A stretch of DNA of 20,289 nucleotides, from positions 1 to 20,289 of the forward strand of contig OUQQ01000360.1 of the NCBI GenBank assembly GCA_900404475.1, given 5' to 3'. The stretch comes from Spongospora subterranea. Its lineage: Eukaryota > Endomyxa > Phytomyxea > Plasmodiophorida > Plasmodiophoridae. Shown here one piece after another: positions 9,491 through 20,289 of this stretch. The notes under the pieces were generated by a model. That model was not told where the DNA came from and did not search any database. It saw nothing but the letters and a program-made list of their open reading frames with translations. Numbering within the stretch: the stretch's first letter is position 1; every line of letters starts with the position of its first letter. A program made the position numbers and the translations under genes.

Positions 9491-9941
9491 GACCTTGTCG
9501 ATATATATCAGAGTACTCCCGAGTGAGGGACCACGTCCTGAACCCTATAATAGGGACAGACAAGGAGCGGGTGGAGATCAGAACGGGACTGGAATCCGGT
9601 GTAACATGATTGCCAGGCTACGGACTCCGTGACGGCAGTCGGCCGTTACAAACAGTAAATAAATCAAACGGACGATATTCCTCCGCCGTCGCAGAGGTGG
9701 TTCGCCATCTACTGGAGAGGGGGTGGACAAGGTGATTTGATGGCGAGGAATACAATACGATGGCGATGACCTGTTAATATTTGGTGAAAAACGGAGTAAT
9801 TATTGGTGTTCAGGAACTGTATTTAACAGACTGGACAGTGCATCGCTTTTCCAGCTGTTGAATAAAACTCATTCACTACATTTGTTTTTGAACCGATTTC
9901 GCATCTGAATTAAGGATCACGATTTTTTCTCTGTTTGAGAC
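9491..9941. other. Divergent intergenic region
   Basis: This lies between REX1 (leftward from 9490) and the small gene starting at 9942 (rightward), so it probably carries both promoters. An ATATATAT stretch sits at about 9500-9507, very close to the REX1 ATG. I see no coding region. Confidence 0.45.
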
Positions 9942-10209
9942 ATGATTGGCGCTGTATCAGTGGTATTAGATATATGCGGATTTGGGCGGAAATCGCCGGA
10001 ATCCGATCACGTCGATAGCACATTTGTTCGGAAACTGGCGGTTATTAGACGTTGTACAAAGTTGGTGGTCATGGACATAACCGGGGATGAGTGAACTGAA
10101 ACAATTGGGCCCCACCAATACCTTCTATCTGATATTACAACACGCGATTCACAGTCTTGTTCTCAACGCCCGGCGCCCACTACGAGAATGGTCTGAAGGC
10201 ACACCCTGA
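9942..10209 (+). CDS. Small spliced protein of unknown function
   Basis: ATG 9942 follows an in-frame stop (9936-9938). Exon 1 (9942-10090) encodes about 50 residues with coding-like composition, starting MIGAVSVVLDICGFGRK and ending CTKLVVMDITGD. A GTGAAC donor and a CACAG acceptor delimit a 64-nt intron (10091-10154), the usual size here. The direct continuation ends at TGA 10207-10209 after LVLNARRPLREW. A further GT-AG pair (GTCTGA inside that exon, then CACAG near 10256) would instead extend the product to a C-terminus ending in GAEHEIDI. I do not recognise the family. It lies between the REX1 promoter and the 3' end of the convergent zinc-finger gene. The intron fit and reading quality support a real gene, but its end is unsettled. 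Confidence 0.45.
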
Positions 10210-10456
10210 TCACTTAAAACTAAACCGACAAAGGTGGCGCCATATAAATCACAGGTCAATGACACGAAAACCCATGGGCGCTGAACACGAAATCGATATC
10301 TAAATACATTGACAAAACCTATCAATGATCGATTGCGACACGATATACCATATAAAATCATAGTTTTATCGATCAATAGATGAAGGAAGCAGATTATAGT
10401 TGGGTTTCTGGTCGGGGTATGAGGTGCCGATAATCACAACAGATGTACAACATGCT
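10210..10456. other. Spacer at the 3' end of the zinc-finger gene
   Basis: This AT-richer stretch probably contains the 3' UTRs of the two convergent genes and possibly a last exon of the small gene at 9942. No independent gene is supported. Confidence 0.4.
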
Positions 10457-11449
10457 TCACGCCTCTTCGCTGCCGAACTCGCCGGTACCTTCCTCGCACG
10501 CGGCGGCGGCAGCGGCGGCCGCCTCATCCCCGGCAACCGCCCGCCGTAATAGTGTTGCTATTGATTCGACCTTCTCTTCGTCGTTAACGTCGCCTCGGTC
10601 TAGAATCTGCTTGATTTGGACGCGTATATGGGGCATCTGAGCAACCGAGTAGAGCATCGCGAACGAGGAGCTCTGAGGAATACCACTGGTAGCTGGTGGT
10701 GGTTGGACAAACATCTGCTCCTGGGAGATATTGCCTGTGAACGCGCTCATGTTGGGCATATACTGAATGGGCTGGCCACCAGATGGCTCCCGCATCAGCG
10801 ATGAGAATATGCCCGACGACTCGAATTGCGAGAAGCTCGACGGCATCATCTGCTGTTGCTGCTGCTGTTGGTGCTGCTGTTGTTGTTGCTGCTGCTGCTG
10901 TTGTTGCTGCTGTTGGCCCATTGCCGACATGATCTGATGATCGACTGGTGTCTGCTGGGGCGTCATCTGACCGCCCATAACACCAGGACCGCCGTCCTTT
11001 GAATCGCGTCGCCGGCGACACGCCGCACAGCAGCACATCTTCCGACATGATGGACATGACCATTCCGTTCGTGTGCTTGGATCACTGACGTCCTCTTTAT
11101 AGAACTTCTTCAGACATCCTTCACAATACTTCTTCCGGCAATGTTTGTTCTTCTTATCAACAACATTAGTGCAGAAAATCAAGTCGCCAATGGACCGTCG
11201 CGATTTGCATTGATGGCATGATCCCTTATTGAAATCGGACGCCGCGCCTCCGCCGTCTTTATCTACCTCAGTATCGCTAGGCAGCTCCTTCCCCTTCTTA
11301 AACGCCATCTCGTCGTACGTCTCGCCCCGTTGCCGTTTCGAGAAGGGGATGTCGAACACGCCGCCAATGTCGCTACTGAGGCCGGTCCTAGATGATAAAT
11401 GGGGCGAGCCGCCGCTGGCCATCGCATTGATATTATTATTGTCCGTCAT
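10457..11449 (-). CDS. zf-4CXXC_R1 zinc-finger protein with polyglutamine tract (CDCA7-like domain)
   Basis: A single uninterrupted frame of 330 residues, unusual among the multi-exon neighbours. ATG 11449 is used. Residues about 78-150 form a cysteine-rich domain with CHQC, C-x-KKYC-x2-C, CPSC, CCCAAC and RRRR in the spacing of the zf-4CXXC_R1 family (CDCA7 and the monoamine-oxidase A repressor R1). The rest is low complexity: polyglutamine (about residues 178-202), a Met/Gln/Ser/Pro-rich middle, and a C-terminal helix ending in polyalanine. True CDCA7 proteins read CRG in the fourth motif and have residues mutated in ICF syndrome; here the motif reads CRK, so it is more likely a relative than an orthologue. 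The probable role is a nuclear chromatin or transcription regulator; the partner is unknown. Confidence 0.85.
   Translation of the reverse strand: MTDNNNINAMASGGSPHLSSRTGLSSDIGGVFDIPFSKRQRGETYDEMAFKKGKELPSDTEVDKDGGGAASDFNKGSCHQCKSRRSIGDLIFCTNVVDKKNKHCRKKYCEGCLKKFYKEDVSDPSTRTEWSCPSCRKMCCCAACRRRRDSKDGGPGVMGGQMTPQQTPVDHQIMSAMGQQQQQQQQQQQQQQHQQQQQQQMMPSSFSQFESSGIFSSLMREPSGGQPIQYMPNMSAFTGNISQEQMFVQPPPATSGIPQSSSFAMLYSVAQMPHIRVQIKQILDRGDVNDEEKVESIATLLRRAVAGDEAAAAAAAACEEGTGEFGSEEA
10851..10916. repeat. CAG/CAA trinucleotide tract (polyglutamine)
   Basis: Read on the minus strand this is a mixed CAG/CAA run with one CAC, encoding polyglutamine broken by one histidine in the zinc-finger protein. The mixture of codons suggests selection for glutamine rather than a recent pure CAG expansion. 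Confidence 0.9.
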
Positions 11450-11883
11450 CACCGCCCCGCGCGGACTCAGTCGCCTGGTCCTGTCCTGTTGTTGAATTCT
11501 GAATGCGCAGTCCGCGGCGGATTTAGGAAATTAACGGGCGACAGTGAGAGAGAGAGAGAGCAATGAGAATCCCAATGTGATTCTGCTAATGCGCAGTTTA
11601 TTTCATGGACGGACGGGGGACAGTGGGCGGAGGGAGGCCGGTCAAGTCAGGGCACAGTCGCGCAGATTAATTCGGTTCAGGGAACCGGCTCTACCAGAGT
11701 TCGTCAACCACCGCCAACCATTCATGCAAGTCCGGTAGACGTGGACCACTCAGTTGGTTTATTTTGGTAGGGTGGTCACGACCCTTCCGGTAGGGTCTGG
11801 CTAGATCTGGGTTGAACCATGGTGGATTAATTCGCCAAAAATCATTTGTATTTGTTAAATTGTCCCTGTTTTTTTTGTTCATA
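11450..11883. other. Intergenic stretch with GA-repeat
   Basis: This holds the upstream region of the zinc-finger gene and the 3' flank of CARMIL, both read leftward. A short GA repeat (about 11545-11561) lies about 100 nt upstream of the zinc-finger ATG and could be a promoter element. A minus-strand frame at about 11810-11691 was considered as a CARMIL extension but could not be joined convincingly. Confidence 0.45.
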
Positions 11884-14462
11884 TTAAACCACCTGGGTTT
11901 GATGATCACTGCTAGATTCGACCCGATTCCTCAGTAGTTTTGCCTCAATCCTACTTGGCAGGTTCTTCAGATCATCCTGTCAATATCTCAGATCATCCTC
12001 CAATATTCCCTCAAACCCCTAACCTGATTACCCCCAGCAGTGAGCAACGCGCTCTTGAAATCTCTTGCAGGGAATGGCATGTTTATCAGCGATGTATTCA
12101 GGTCAATTGCAGCCGCCAGCGTCTCAAATCCACGAACCTATCAATGGACAATCGGGTTTATACTGGTCCAAGTTCCGGTCGTTCCATTGATCATTTCTTA
12201 CCTTAATATTATTATGATCGATATATAGCGATGTTAATGAACTGTTCTTGGCGATTATCTTGGCCAACAATGTTATTCCTTCATCCCCAATGCTATTCCC
12301 TTGTAGGTCCAACGCCCTCAGCAACCGGCCATGACCCTTTTCGACCGACTCCAGCATTGGTATCAGGTTGATGGGCGCGCGAGCTGTGGAATTATCGGCG
12401 ACGGCCAGATCCTGAATGGTTTCCGTCCCCTTGATGAACTCAACCAGGGCCTCACTGAACATCTCCTCCTCCTTCTTCGTGCGTTGCTCGCCCTCTGTGA
12501 TATTCCCAGATATCGACAGGCGCTCGATCCCATGCCCGGTCAGGCTCTTGATAATCCACATCGTACTCGCTTGACCCAGTTCACAATTGTCCATCACCAC
12601 TTCGCGAATCCCTTCACCCGACTGAAATAGCGATGCGATCTTGGCCCCGACCTGCTCGCCCAGGTCGTTCCCGCTCAGATTCAGCTTCACCTCGTGCTTG
12701 TTCTTTGCTCCAATAGTGGCCGCCACGATCGCCTCAATCACCCGAGGCGACACCTTGAGGAACGACAAGTCGATGCGGTTCAGCGATCGACTATTCGCGA
12801 TCGCCGAGCAAAGCTGCAACCCCACCGAATCCGTGAAGGCGTTCCTGGATAGGTTGATGTCGGTTATGGTTGGGCATCGTGCAGCGGCTATGATAACAGA
12901 TCCATCCGATACGATCTGGCAATTGTTCAACATGATCTTCTCCAATCTGCACGACTCCGACTGTAGATATCTCACCAAATGCTCGGCAGCGGCTGCGCCG
13001 AAACCGTTCCCCGACATATCTGGAAGGCGCAGGGACAAACGGATCAGGGGCGGGAGGAGAACCGATTATGAACCCTGGGCATTACCCAATGTGTGCAGCG
13101 TCGGATGGATGTTGGAATTATTGTTGATGGCAGCTGTCAGATGTTCAGTGCCCAAGGAAGTTGACCGGAACCGGCTGACGATGATTTGGTCAAGTGGTTT
13201 ATCCCATGTGGCGATCACCCCGGCAACAACCTTCAGCCCTTCATCTGAGTCAAACTCAATCAGTTCGTCGCTGATCGGGGCACTCGCTTATCGGAACCTT
13301 CTAGCACGTTGCCAGATAGGTCGAAACGGTCAAATCCTGTTGCCCGGTTCAACGTCCTAAGTGGACACCGATCAGGGTTAGACTATAATTGACTTGACCG
13401 GATCAAAACACCTTGCGATCGCTGGGACACTTTCGACAGTTGCGCCGACTTTGCTCAATTCTAATACTCGAACGCAGTGGAATCTATAGACCGCGTCTAA
13501 TACGGCGATCGTCCCGATATCTTTCAAGCTCACATTTTGGATGATGATCTGTCACCATCAACCATCGTCGTTCAATACAAGCGATCACATATCAGGTGAT
13601 GAAATCCCTTTACCTGAGTGAAAAATGTCCCATAGAACAGAGCTTTGAACAGCGCTTGGATCGTTGGAGTGTCGATATGAGGATATTGTTCTGGCGTCAA
13701 CAGCAATACTGGTTCCTGGCCGATGTCCCCACCAGCATGGTTGGGGAACGAGCTGATCAATCGCGTCTTTGTGTCGTAACTGGGCTTAGCGTCGTACAAC
13801 TTACACGCTGCGTTGAATCGGAACGCGAACGCCGTTGATGGCGATAATTCTGAGACGATAACCAGGTTTTCGGTAGATGATCTCGTTATTTCACAGTTTG
13901 GGATCTTACTTATATGGACTTTGCTGGCCAAATAAGAAGATGTAATCGTCGTACCAGAATATTGCCCTTTCACAGGAGAGTCAATATTGAGTTCACCTCG
14001 ATCCGGTATTATTGTGTGATGTGCCCAGACCTGAGAATGTCGCTGTGGTCTCGTCGTGGCAGCAATTGGTCAGTTTCGAGTATTCTTGGAACAGATTTAG
14101 TATTAGATCCATCATGAACGATGAATCGGGAATAAAACGCAATTGGAAATCGGGGAATATCATGGCTGCCTGATCAATGACACGATCATCTTATCGAACA
14201 ACACACTATCCTCTAAACCCAATACCTCATGATCAGATATCCGAACATCTGATAGATTATATAAATGATCCTGTCGCTGAATCGACACCTTTTTCTTGTT
14301 TCCGCCACCGACTTTTAGAGTGAACAGGCAGTTGTTTCCTAAAACCAGAATACGCCTTTGCAGTCGACTGTATTTGTTGATCTTCTCGACAGTCGTCGAA
14401 TAGATGATCTCAACCGGCTGCCCTAGCAGCTCATTGAGACTGGCGATGATAGAGCTGTCCAT
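11884..14462 (-). CDS. CARMIL: CARMIL-type protein: PH domain plus leucine-rich repeats, lacking the usual C-terminal tail
   Basis: Nine minus-strand exons: 14462-14226, 14169-14031, 13996-13614, 13548-13394, 13356-13298, 13244-13086, 13019-12202, 12137-12024, 11976-11884. They join in frame to 718 residues. Residues 1-125 resemble the CARMIL PH domain (RRILVLGNNCLFTLKV, then a helix containing MMDLILNLFQEYSKL). From about residue 230 come leucine-rich repeats with LNLSGND, INLSRNA, FDLSGNV, LDMSGNG and LDLQGNS, matching CARMIL spacing. The end, INMPFPARDF then IEAKLLRNR, matches the CARMIL cap and helical region. CARMILs bind membrane and myosin-I and loosen actin capping protein through a C-terminal CPI motif; that tail is not found here. 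Introns are 34-66 nt. The 34-nt (14030-13997) and 37-nt (13393-13357) introns restore the repeat register. The stop is TAA 11886-11884. Confidence 0.85.
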
Positions 14463-14923
14463 TGAAGAGTATCAGATGGATTGACAACTAAAGATCACAA
14501 CGGTATTATTTCCAACCGTACTCCCCAATTGCCCAATAGGTAGACAGAGAAATCAAATCACCGATTGTTTTTCTCAATTTGGATCGTGTACATTCATGGC
14601 GATTTCAAACGAATTTGTTCTGGATACGTATGCTGGGTCTCTGAGACACAGATAATCGACGGTTTTAAACGAACAAAATGCGATTTTATGACATTGCTGC
14701 TAATGGAGAAGGATGATAGCCAGGAAATTCTCTTCCCATATTGAGGACGAATGCTGATATTTGATCGCTACTATTACAAACTCCCATACCCTGTTATTTC
14801 AGAAATCATCAAAAATGGCGCGGTTAAATACAACACAACAACGCTATTAGAGAGACGTCGCGACCGCTTTAGATACTCAACTAGACCATAATGATGCAAA
14901 GGCAAAATATATGACGAATTAGA
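14463..14923. other. Intergenic, upstream of CARMIL
   Basis: No coding region is supported on either strand. It should contain the CARMIL promoter, since that gene reads leftward from 14462, and the 3' flank of the small frame at 14924-15139. The sequence is AT-richer than the neighbouring exons. Confidence 0.45.
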
Positions 14924-15139
14924 TCATTTCAGAGTGTTTTTCTTTAGTAATCTGATTTGATGAAGCGGACTTCGATAAAAAAAACGCAGAAACAGTCCAG
15001 TTGATTTATACAGATTGATCACAATCTCAACTTGTCCGTAGTGAGGGCTCTTTTCGTTCTTTATATTTGCCAGAAAAACGTTGAGGTCGCGCAACGGTGG
15101 ACGTTGCACTTGACCATACTGGGGTGTTTCAACTCTCAT
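14924..15139 (-). CDS. Possible small protein, 71 residues
   Basis: An uninterrupted minus-strand frame from ATG 15139 to TGA 14924. It reads MRVETPQYGQ, then RPPLRDLNVFLANIKNEK, SPHYGQVEIVINLYK and a basic C-terminus with FLRFFYRSP. The first 48 residues look like genuine protein. The tail is lysine- and phenylalanine-rich, and an unrecognised intron could remove it. I do not recognise the family. It lies between CARMIL (downstream, same strand) and kynurenine monooxygenase (opposite strand, starting at 15303), so the two would share a divergent promoter of about 160 nt. Confidence 0.4.
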   Translation of the reverse strand: MRVETPQYGQVQRPPLRDLNVFLANIKNEKSPHYGQVEIVINLYKSTGLFLRFFYRSPLHQIRLLKKNTLK

Positions 15140-15302
15140 TTTTGACCAACTGTTGGTCAACGGCAAACGTTACCGCGTGTCGGTCGGCACAGGGCCACGT
15201 TACAGTACTGGGTATCGCTGACACCCGCTCCACTTAGACCATGAACGGACCATTGTCAATACGGGAGTCATTAGCGAAAACCAGCGCGCGGTCTGAAAAC
15301 GG

Positions 15303-17036
<1,734 letters not shown>

Positions 17037-17359
17037 GAGTTTCGTGAGAAACATCGAGCTGTTTATTTTTATCCAGTAACTTAACGAATACAATTATTCA
17101 ACAGGTTACTGATAACACCTCGAAGTCTTGAAACGGTAGACGCACAATGTTAATCGTTTTTCACCAGCGCGCGTCGAATACGCATCGAAGGATCAACACT
17201 ACTCTGAATTTTTCATATCAAAGCCAGAGTACATCGTCTTTGTTGCGTCCGGCCGATTCCCGAAGCATGAGTCATGATATTGCCGGATCCAGCAGGTGAA
17301 CGGCTCAAAGACCCAAGTGTGGGGGTGATACCCAATTCTAACGCCATATCCTCTAATCT
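17037..17359. other. Intergenic between KMO and the ankyrin gene
   Basis: These 323 nt lie between two genes read in the same direction. They must hold the KMO 3' end and the ankyrin promoter. An in-frame TAA at 17354-17356 precedes the ankyrin ATG. No other coding signal was seen. Confidence 0.5.
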
Positions 17360-18698
17360 ATGGCCATCAGCATTAGTGCTTCCCCCGCTTATTTCCCTCA
17401 GGGCGTTGGCGATGACGATTGTCTTACAGCTGGGGACCTCACGCTGCTCAGGAGCGCTCTTCCTCCCGAGCTCCTCTCACAGATATTCCTGTTCCATCTT
17501 CCTTCCCTCGATTGTCGCCTCCAGGCTCAGCTCCACTGGGAAATAGAATGTGCTGGTCGGGCCGGGTCCTTGGCCTATTCTGGCCAAGACGCCATGGTGA
17601 AAGCAGCTGAGAACGGGGAGAGGTACGGTACGCCATCGTCACTTGTTTCGCCCTGACCCGGTCGCATCCCCCAGGGAGCATATCCTGTTGGCGATATCCC
17701 AACGCCATTCCCGCCTGCCTCTAGATCATACCTATCTCCATATCATGGCCGACAGAGGGTTCTCCTCTGCTCCCTCGTCCCTTTTCGTCGCATCCCTAAC
17801 CTTCCAACAGGTTCGCTCGCGTCGCCCAGTATCTCTTAGCGACTCACAAGGTTGACATCAACGCGGTTGATAATATCGGGCGATCACCTCTTATTCGATC
17901 CTGTATCAAAGGAAAGTAGGTCGATTTCCCATCGAGTCACTTCCCACGCCCATTATTAACTCATGTACAGCAGCAATATCGCTCAATTACTACTCACCAA
18001 TAATGCCAATCCTAATCTTTGTGATGGGTTCGGTCGATCAGCTCTAATCTACGCCGCTTTTCACGGATTGTCAGTTATCATCGTGAATTGGAGAATAATT
18101 GTTAAGTCGGCTCTCAACAGTTATGACATCGTCAAGCTGTGTCTTGATAATGGCGGCGATATTGAGCAGAAAGATATAGGGCAAAGAACCGCCCTGATCT
18201 GGAGCTGTCTATACGGCCAGTAAGATGATAACGATGGGAAAGTTGTTGAGTCATTACGAGCTGACGAAATGTTAAGTTGGGAAACAGCGAACCTGTTATT
18301 GTCGAGTGGTGCTGATCCATTGGCCAGAGACCTATCTGGGTCGACCTGTCTTATTATCTCAGCTAAACACCACCGGTATTTTTATCGTCATCATCAACGT
18401 CGTCCCCAATCATTGCTCATATCCCTGTTTGCTCTTCTTTAGCTCCCGTATCGCCCAGGTTCTCTTGTCGAACGGCGCCGATATCAACGCGGTCGATAAG
18501 TTCGGGAGAACCGCCCTGATGTGGTCCTGTATTGCTGGAGAGTATACAGACGCTCGTCATCAGTGAACTCATCCTGATATTGTTTTGGCAATTAGTGAGA
18601 AGATGGTAGCCGTCCTGTTCAGGTCTGATCCAGCTCTAAATATCAGGTGTCGTCAAGGGTTGACCGCCCTGGATTATGCTCACCGCTGTAAACGGTAG
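17360..18698 (+). CDS. F-box-like / ankyrin-repeat protein
   Basis: Seven exons (17360-17622, 17811-17915, 17971-18069, 18121-18219, 18277-18375, 18443-18541, 18596-18698) give 288 residues. ATG 17360 is the first after an in-frame stop. Residues about 34-60 (LPPELLSQIFLFHLPSLD) resemble an F-box, which would link the protein to SCF ubiquitin ligases; this is suggestive only. Six ankyrin repeats follow with typical pieces: DINAVDNIGRSPLI, GNSNIAQLLL, GDIEQKDIGQRTALI, HWETANLLLSSGAD, DINAVDKFGRTALMW, and LTALDYAHRCKR at the end. Each middle exon is exactly 99 nt, one 33-residue repeat, and every intron is in phase 2. The first intron (17623-17810, 188 nt) is far longer than the rest and could hide an unseen exon. 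The target is unknown. Confidence 0.87.
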
Positions 18699-20057
18699 AG
18701 CGCTCTTCGATTATCCGAACCAATAACTCAGTTGAGAATATGTGTACAGAGAGGATATCGCCACGTCGATTACAATGAGATTGCCATTAAGTCAACGCCT
18801 AATTCGTGCACTATAAAATCATCGGTTTTCAATATCAAATAATCAATATTTTCAACGTCGTTCTCCTCTGTTCTCGACACCAATCTCGCACACCATGATT
18901 ATTTGTGCCAAGTTTTAATCGGAAATATCGTCTGGGCCGAATGAACACGGTCATCTGATTTCTGGTCCTGTGTCTTCAACTCAGGTTGATGAATCTGCCG
19001 TCGCACCTATCAAACAACTTGGCACTTTTATGGGTAGCTTGCTTGGCCTTCTGCACGATCCAGGAAAAAAATCGATTCCCCGCTCAGAAGTGGGAATTTC
19101 AAATTATTGGAATTACTTGGGGCAATGTCGGTTTGGACGTCTTTTCAACAAACAGGGGCATTTCCTAATATGAATATGAATTCGGCTAGCAACGTCTAAA
19201 TTTTTTCTCCTCTACATGGCCCATTGAACAGGTAATTGCAAATCACCACTATGATTCCGCTGGCCAGTTGCAATTATTTCATTGATTTCTCATTTGCCTG
19301 CCATCTTCGGACGGTCAGGGGTCTGATAAACACATGATAAAGAAGATGAGGAGTTGTGTAATTCCATGAATTCCATTGTTGTCAACATCGTGTTGCATCT
19401 GGGAACTTCATTGCCATTTTTTTTTCACATCGGCAGTGATACCCCAAAGCCAGATATGCTACGAGTTGATTGCGAGTCGTGAGAAGGATGAGGATGCCTC
19501 AATACTGTATTGGTGGTCCCTCAGGATTACGAGCCTGGACTGGGGTGTCAACACACACGATCGATGACCATTGGTGGATAAAAGAAAAAAATGTATCAGC
19601 GAACTAACTGACAACTGACTAGCCAAGAACGGGCATCACCAGGTCTGAAGCACAAATCGAATAAGTTGATCCTTACCATCGAATCTGGGCGCTCCAAATC
19701 TGTCAACCGGTACTCGTTCTTGTACAGGAGTTGTGAATTGATTTAGATGAACAATGCTAATCCTAACCTGAGTAGTGGGGCGTAGTTTCATATCTCGTTC
19801 TGATTTGGAAATCTCGGGCTACAATTCCGTGTCAGAACAATTTGGCTCTGTTCTTTGCAATGCTTCCTGTGGTTGTGCTGCCATCGCGAGAACGAGTAAA
19901 CGACTTGGACTCTTAATCTGTGCAAATGAGAGAGAAAGGAAGTGATTTTGGTGGGATCAACGTGGTCAATACATTGAGGGTGAGTCAGTGACAAAGACAC
20001 GTTTGTGGTTTTAACAACCCACAAGGCACAGGCAACAATTTCATGCTCGATTTTTTT
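18699..20057. other. Long stretch without a supported gene
   Basis: No frame here could be tied to a family or to a convincing splice chain. Frames up to about 78 codons occur on both strands but lack motifs. On the minus strand around 18830-18780 a segment reads DYLILKTDDFIVHE, which loosely resembles the LVLKTDFDVHTE part of the retroelement remnant at 2350-1895. The stretch may be decayed mobile-element sequence plus the promoter or 3' flank of the neighbours. Confidence 0.4.
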
Positions 20058-20289
20058 TCAAATGTGTCCTGACATAGGCAGGTTCTCATAAAAACGACGA
20101 GGATTATCAGACATGAGTTCTTGCGCCCAATGGGGTTTATCCACAGGTACTTTAGTATTGTTCAATATAACAGGCCCCGACACATGAGCTCGTCAGAGGA
20201 GATGATATCTTGAATTTCGAAACCCATGTGATGATGTGCATTGGCAACACCTTCAATATTGACTGTAAATAACCCTTTACTTATATACA
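20058..20289 (-). CDS. 3' end of an unidentified gene entering from the right edge
   Basis: The minus strand is open from the window edge to 20182 and reads FTVNIEGVANAHHHMGF and then EIQDIISSDEL. A GTCGGG donor at 20181 and an AAG acceptor at 20150 define a 32-nt intron, short but near the smallest used here. The second piece (20149-20058) reads PVDKPHWAQELMSDNPRRFY and ends at TGA 20060-20058. Both pieces have coding-like composition. The family is not recognised. The gene start lies outside the window, and the junction is tentative. Confidence 0.42.

Noticed and set aside
10443..10640. Plus-strand frame with an alanine run (MYNMLHASSLPNS...).
   Set aside because: It is antisense to the 3' end of the zinc-finger gene; the alanine run simply mirrors that gene's GC-rich alanine codons.
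11691..11810. Continuation of CARMIL with a CPI-like motif (RDHPTK...).
   Set aside because: Joining it would need a roughly 100-nt intron with a poor donor, and the motif lacks the R-P element. Listed only as a possibility in the CARMIL finding.
12641..13360. Plus-strand frame of 239 codons.
   Set aside because: It is antisense to CARMIL leucine-rich-repeat exons, has no motif of its own, and its length follows from the codon bias of the opposite strand.

Overview
This is nuclear DNA of a compact, intron-rich eukaryote. Nearly every recognisable gene is cut by very short GT-AG introns, mostly 45-70 nt and some only 32-44 nt. The acceptors are CAG or TAG after T-rich tracts, with little space between genes. 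The gene set (NOP53, REX1, CARMIL, kynurenine 3-monooxygenase, a PUF protein, an eIF4E family member, a zf-4CXXC_R1 protein) is eukaryotic. CARMIL suggests an actin-motile protist or a close relative. I cannot fix the lineage; the retroelement remnants resemble the integrase-chromodomain tails I associate with protist and oomycete Ty3-type elements. All gene models were spliced by eye, using frame continuity and family alignment.

Layout, left to right. 1-572 (-): 5' part of NOP53, running off the left edge. 573-3800: gene-poor, with a short inverted repeat (1173-1436) and two decayed, head-to-head copies of a chromodomain retroelement tail (about 1895-2895). 3801-7335 (+): a 14-exon gene whose predicted 903-residue product joins an eIF4E-like domain, an eIF4E-binding-type motif and a PUF RNA-binding domain. 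7620-9490 (-): seven-exon REX1-type RNA exonuclease, convergent with the previous gene. 9942-10209 (+): small spliced gene of unknown function. 10457-11449 (-): intronless zf-4CXXC_R1 zinc-finger protein with polyglutamine. 11884-14462 (-): nine-exon CARMIL that stops soon after the leucine-rich repeats. 14924-15139 (-): possible small protein. 15303-17036 (+): seven-exon kynurenine 3-monooxygenase. 17360-18698 (+): F-box-like/ankyrin protein built from 99-nt exons, one repeat each. 18699-20057: no supported gene. 20058-20289 (-): 3' end of an unidentified gene entering from the right edge.

The most notable item is the eIF4E-PUF gene. In animals PUF proteins repress mRNAs partly through partners that touch eIF4E or 4EHP. 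Here the two activities appear to be in one polypeptide, with a YDRxF motif next to the eIF4E domain. The cap pocket looks degenerate (the W56-bearing loop and the E103, R157 and K162 equivalents are missing), while the dorsal tryptophan that binds such motifs is kept. The three PUF repeats that read the UGU core keep canonical residues and the others do not. This suggests an mRNA-specific translational regulator, but the fusion rests on splice inference and needs transcript evidence. The remaining genes are housekeeping functions with no obvious functional link to one another.
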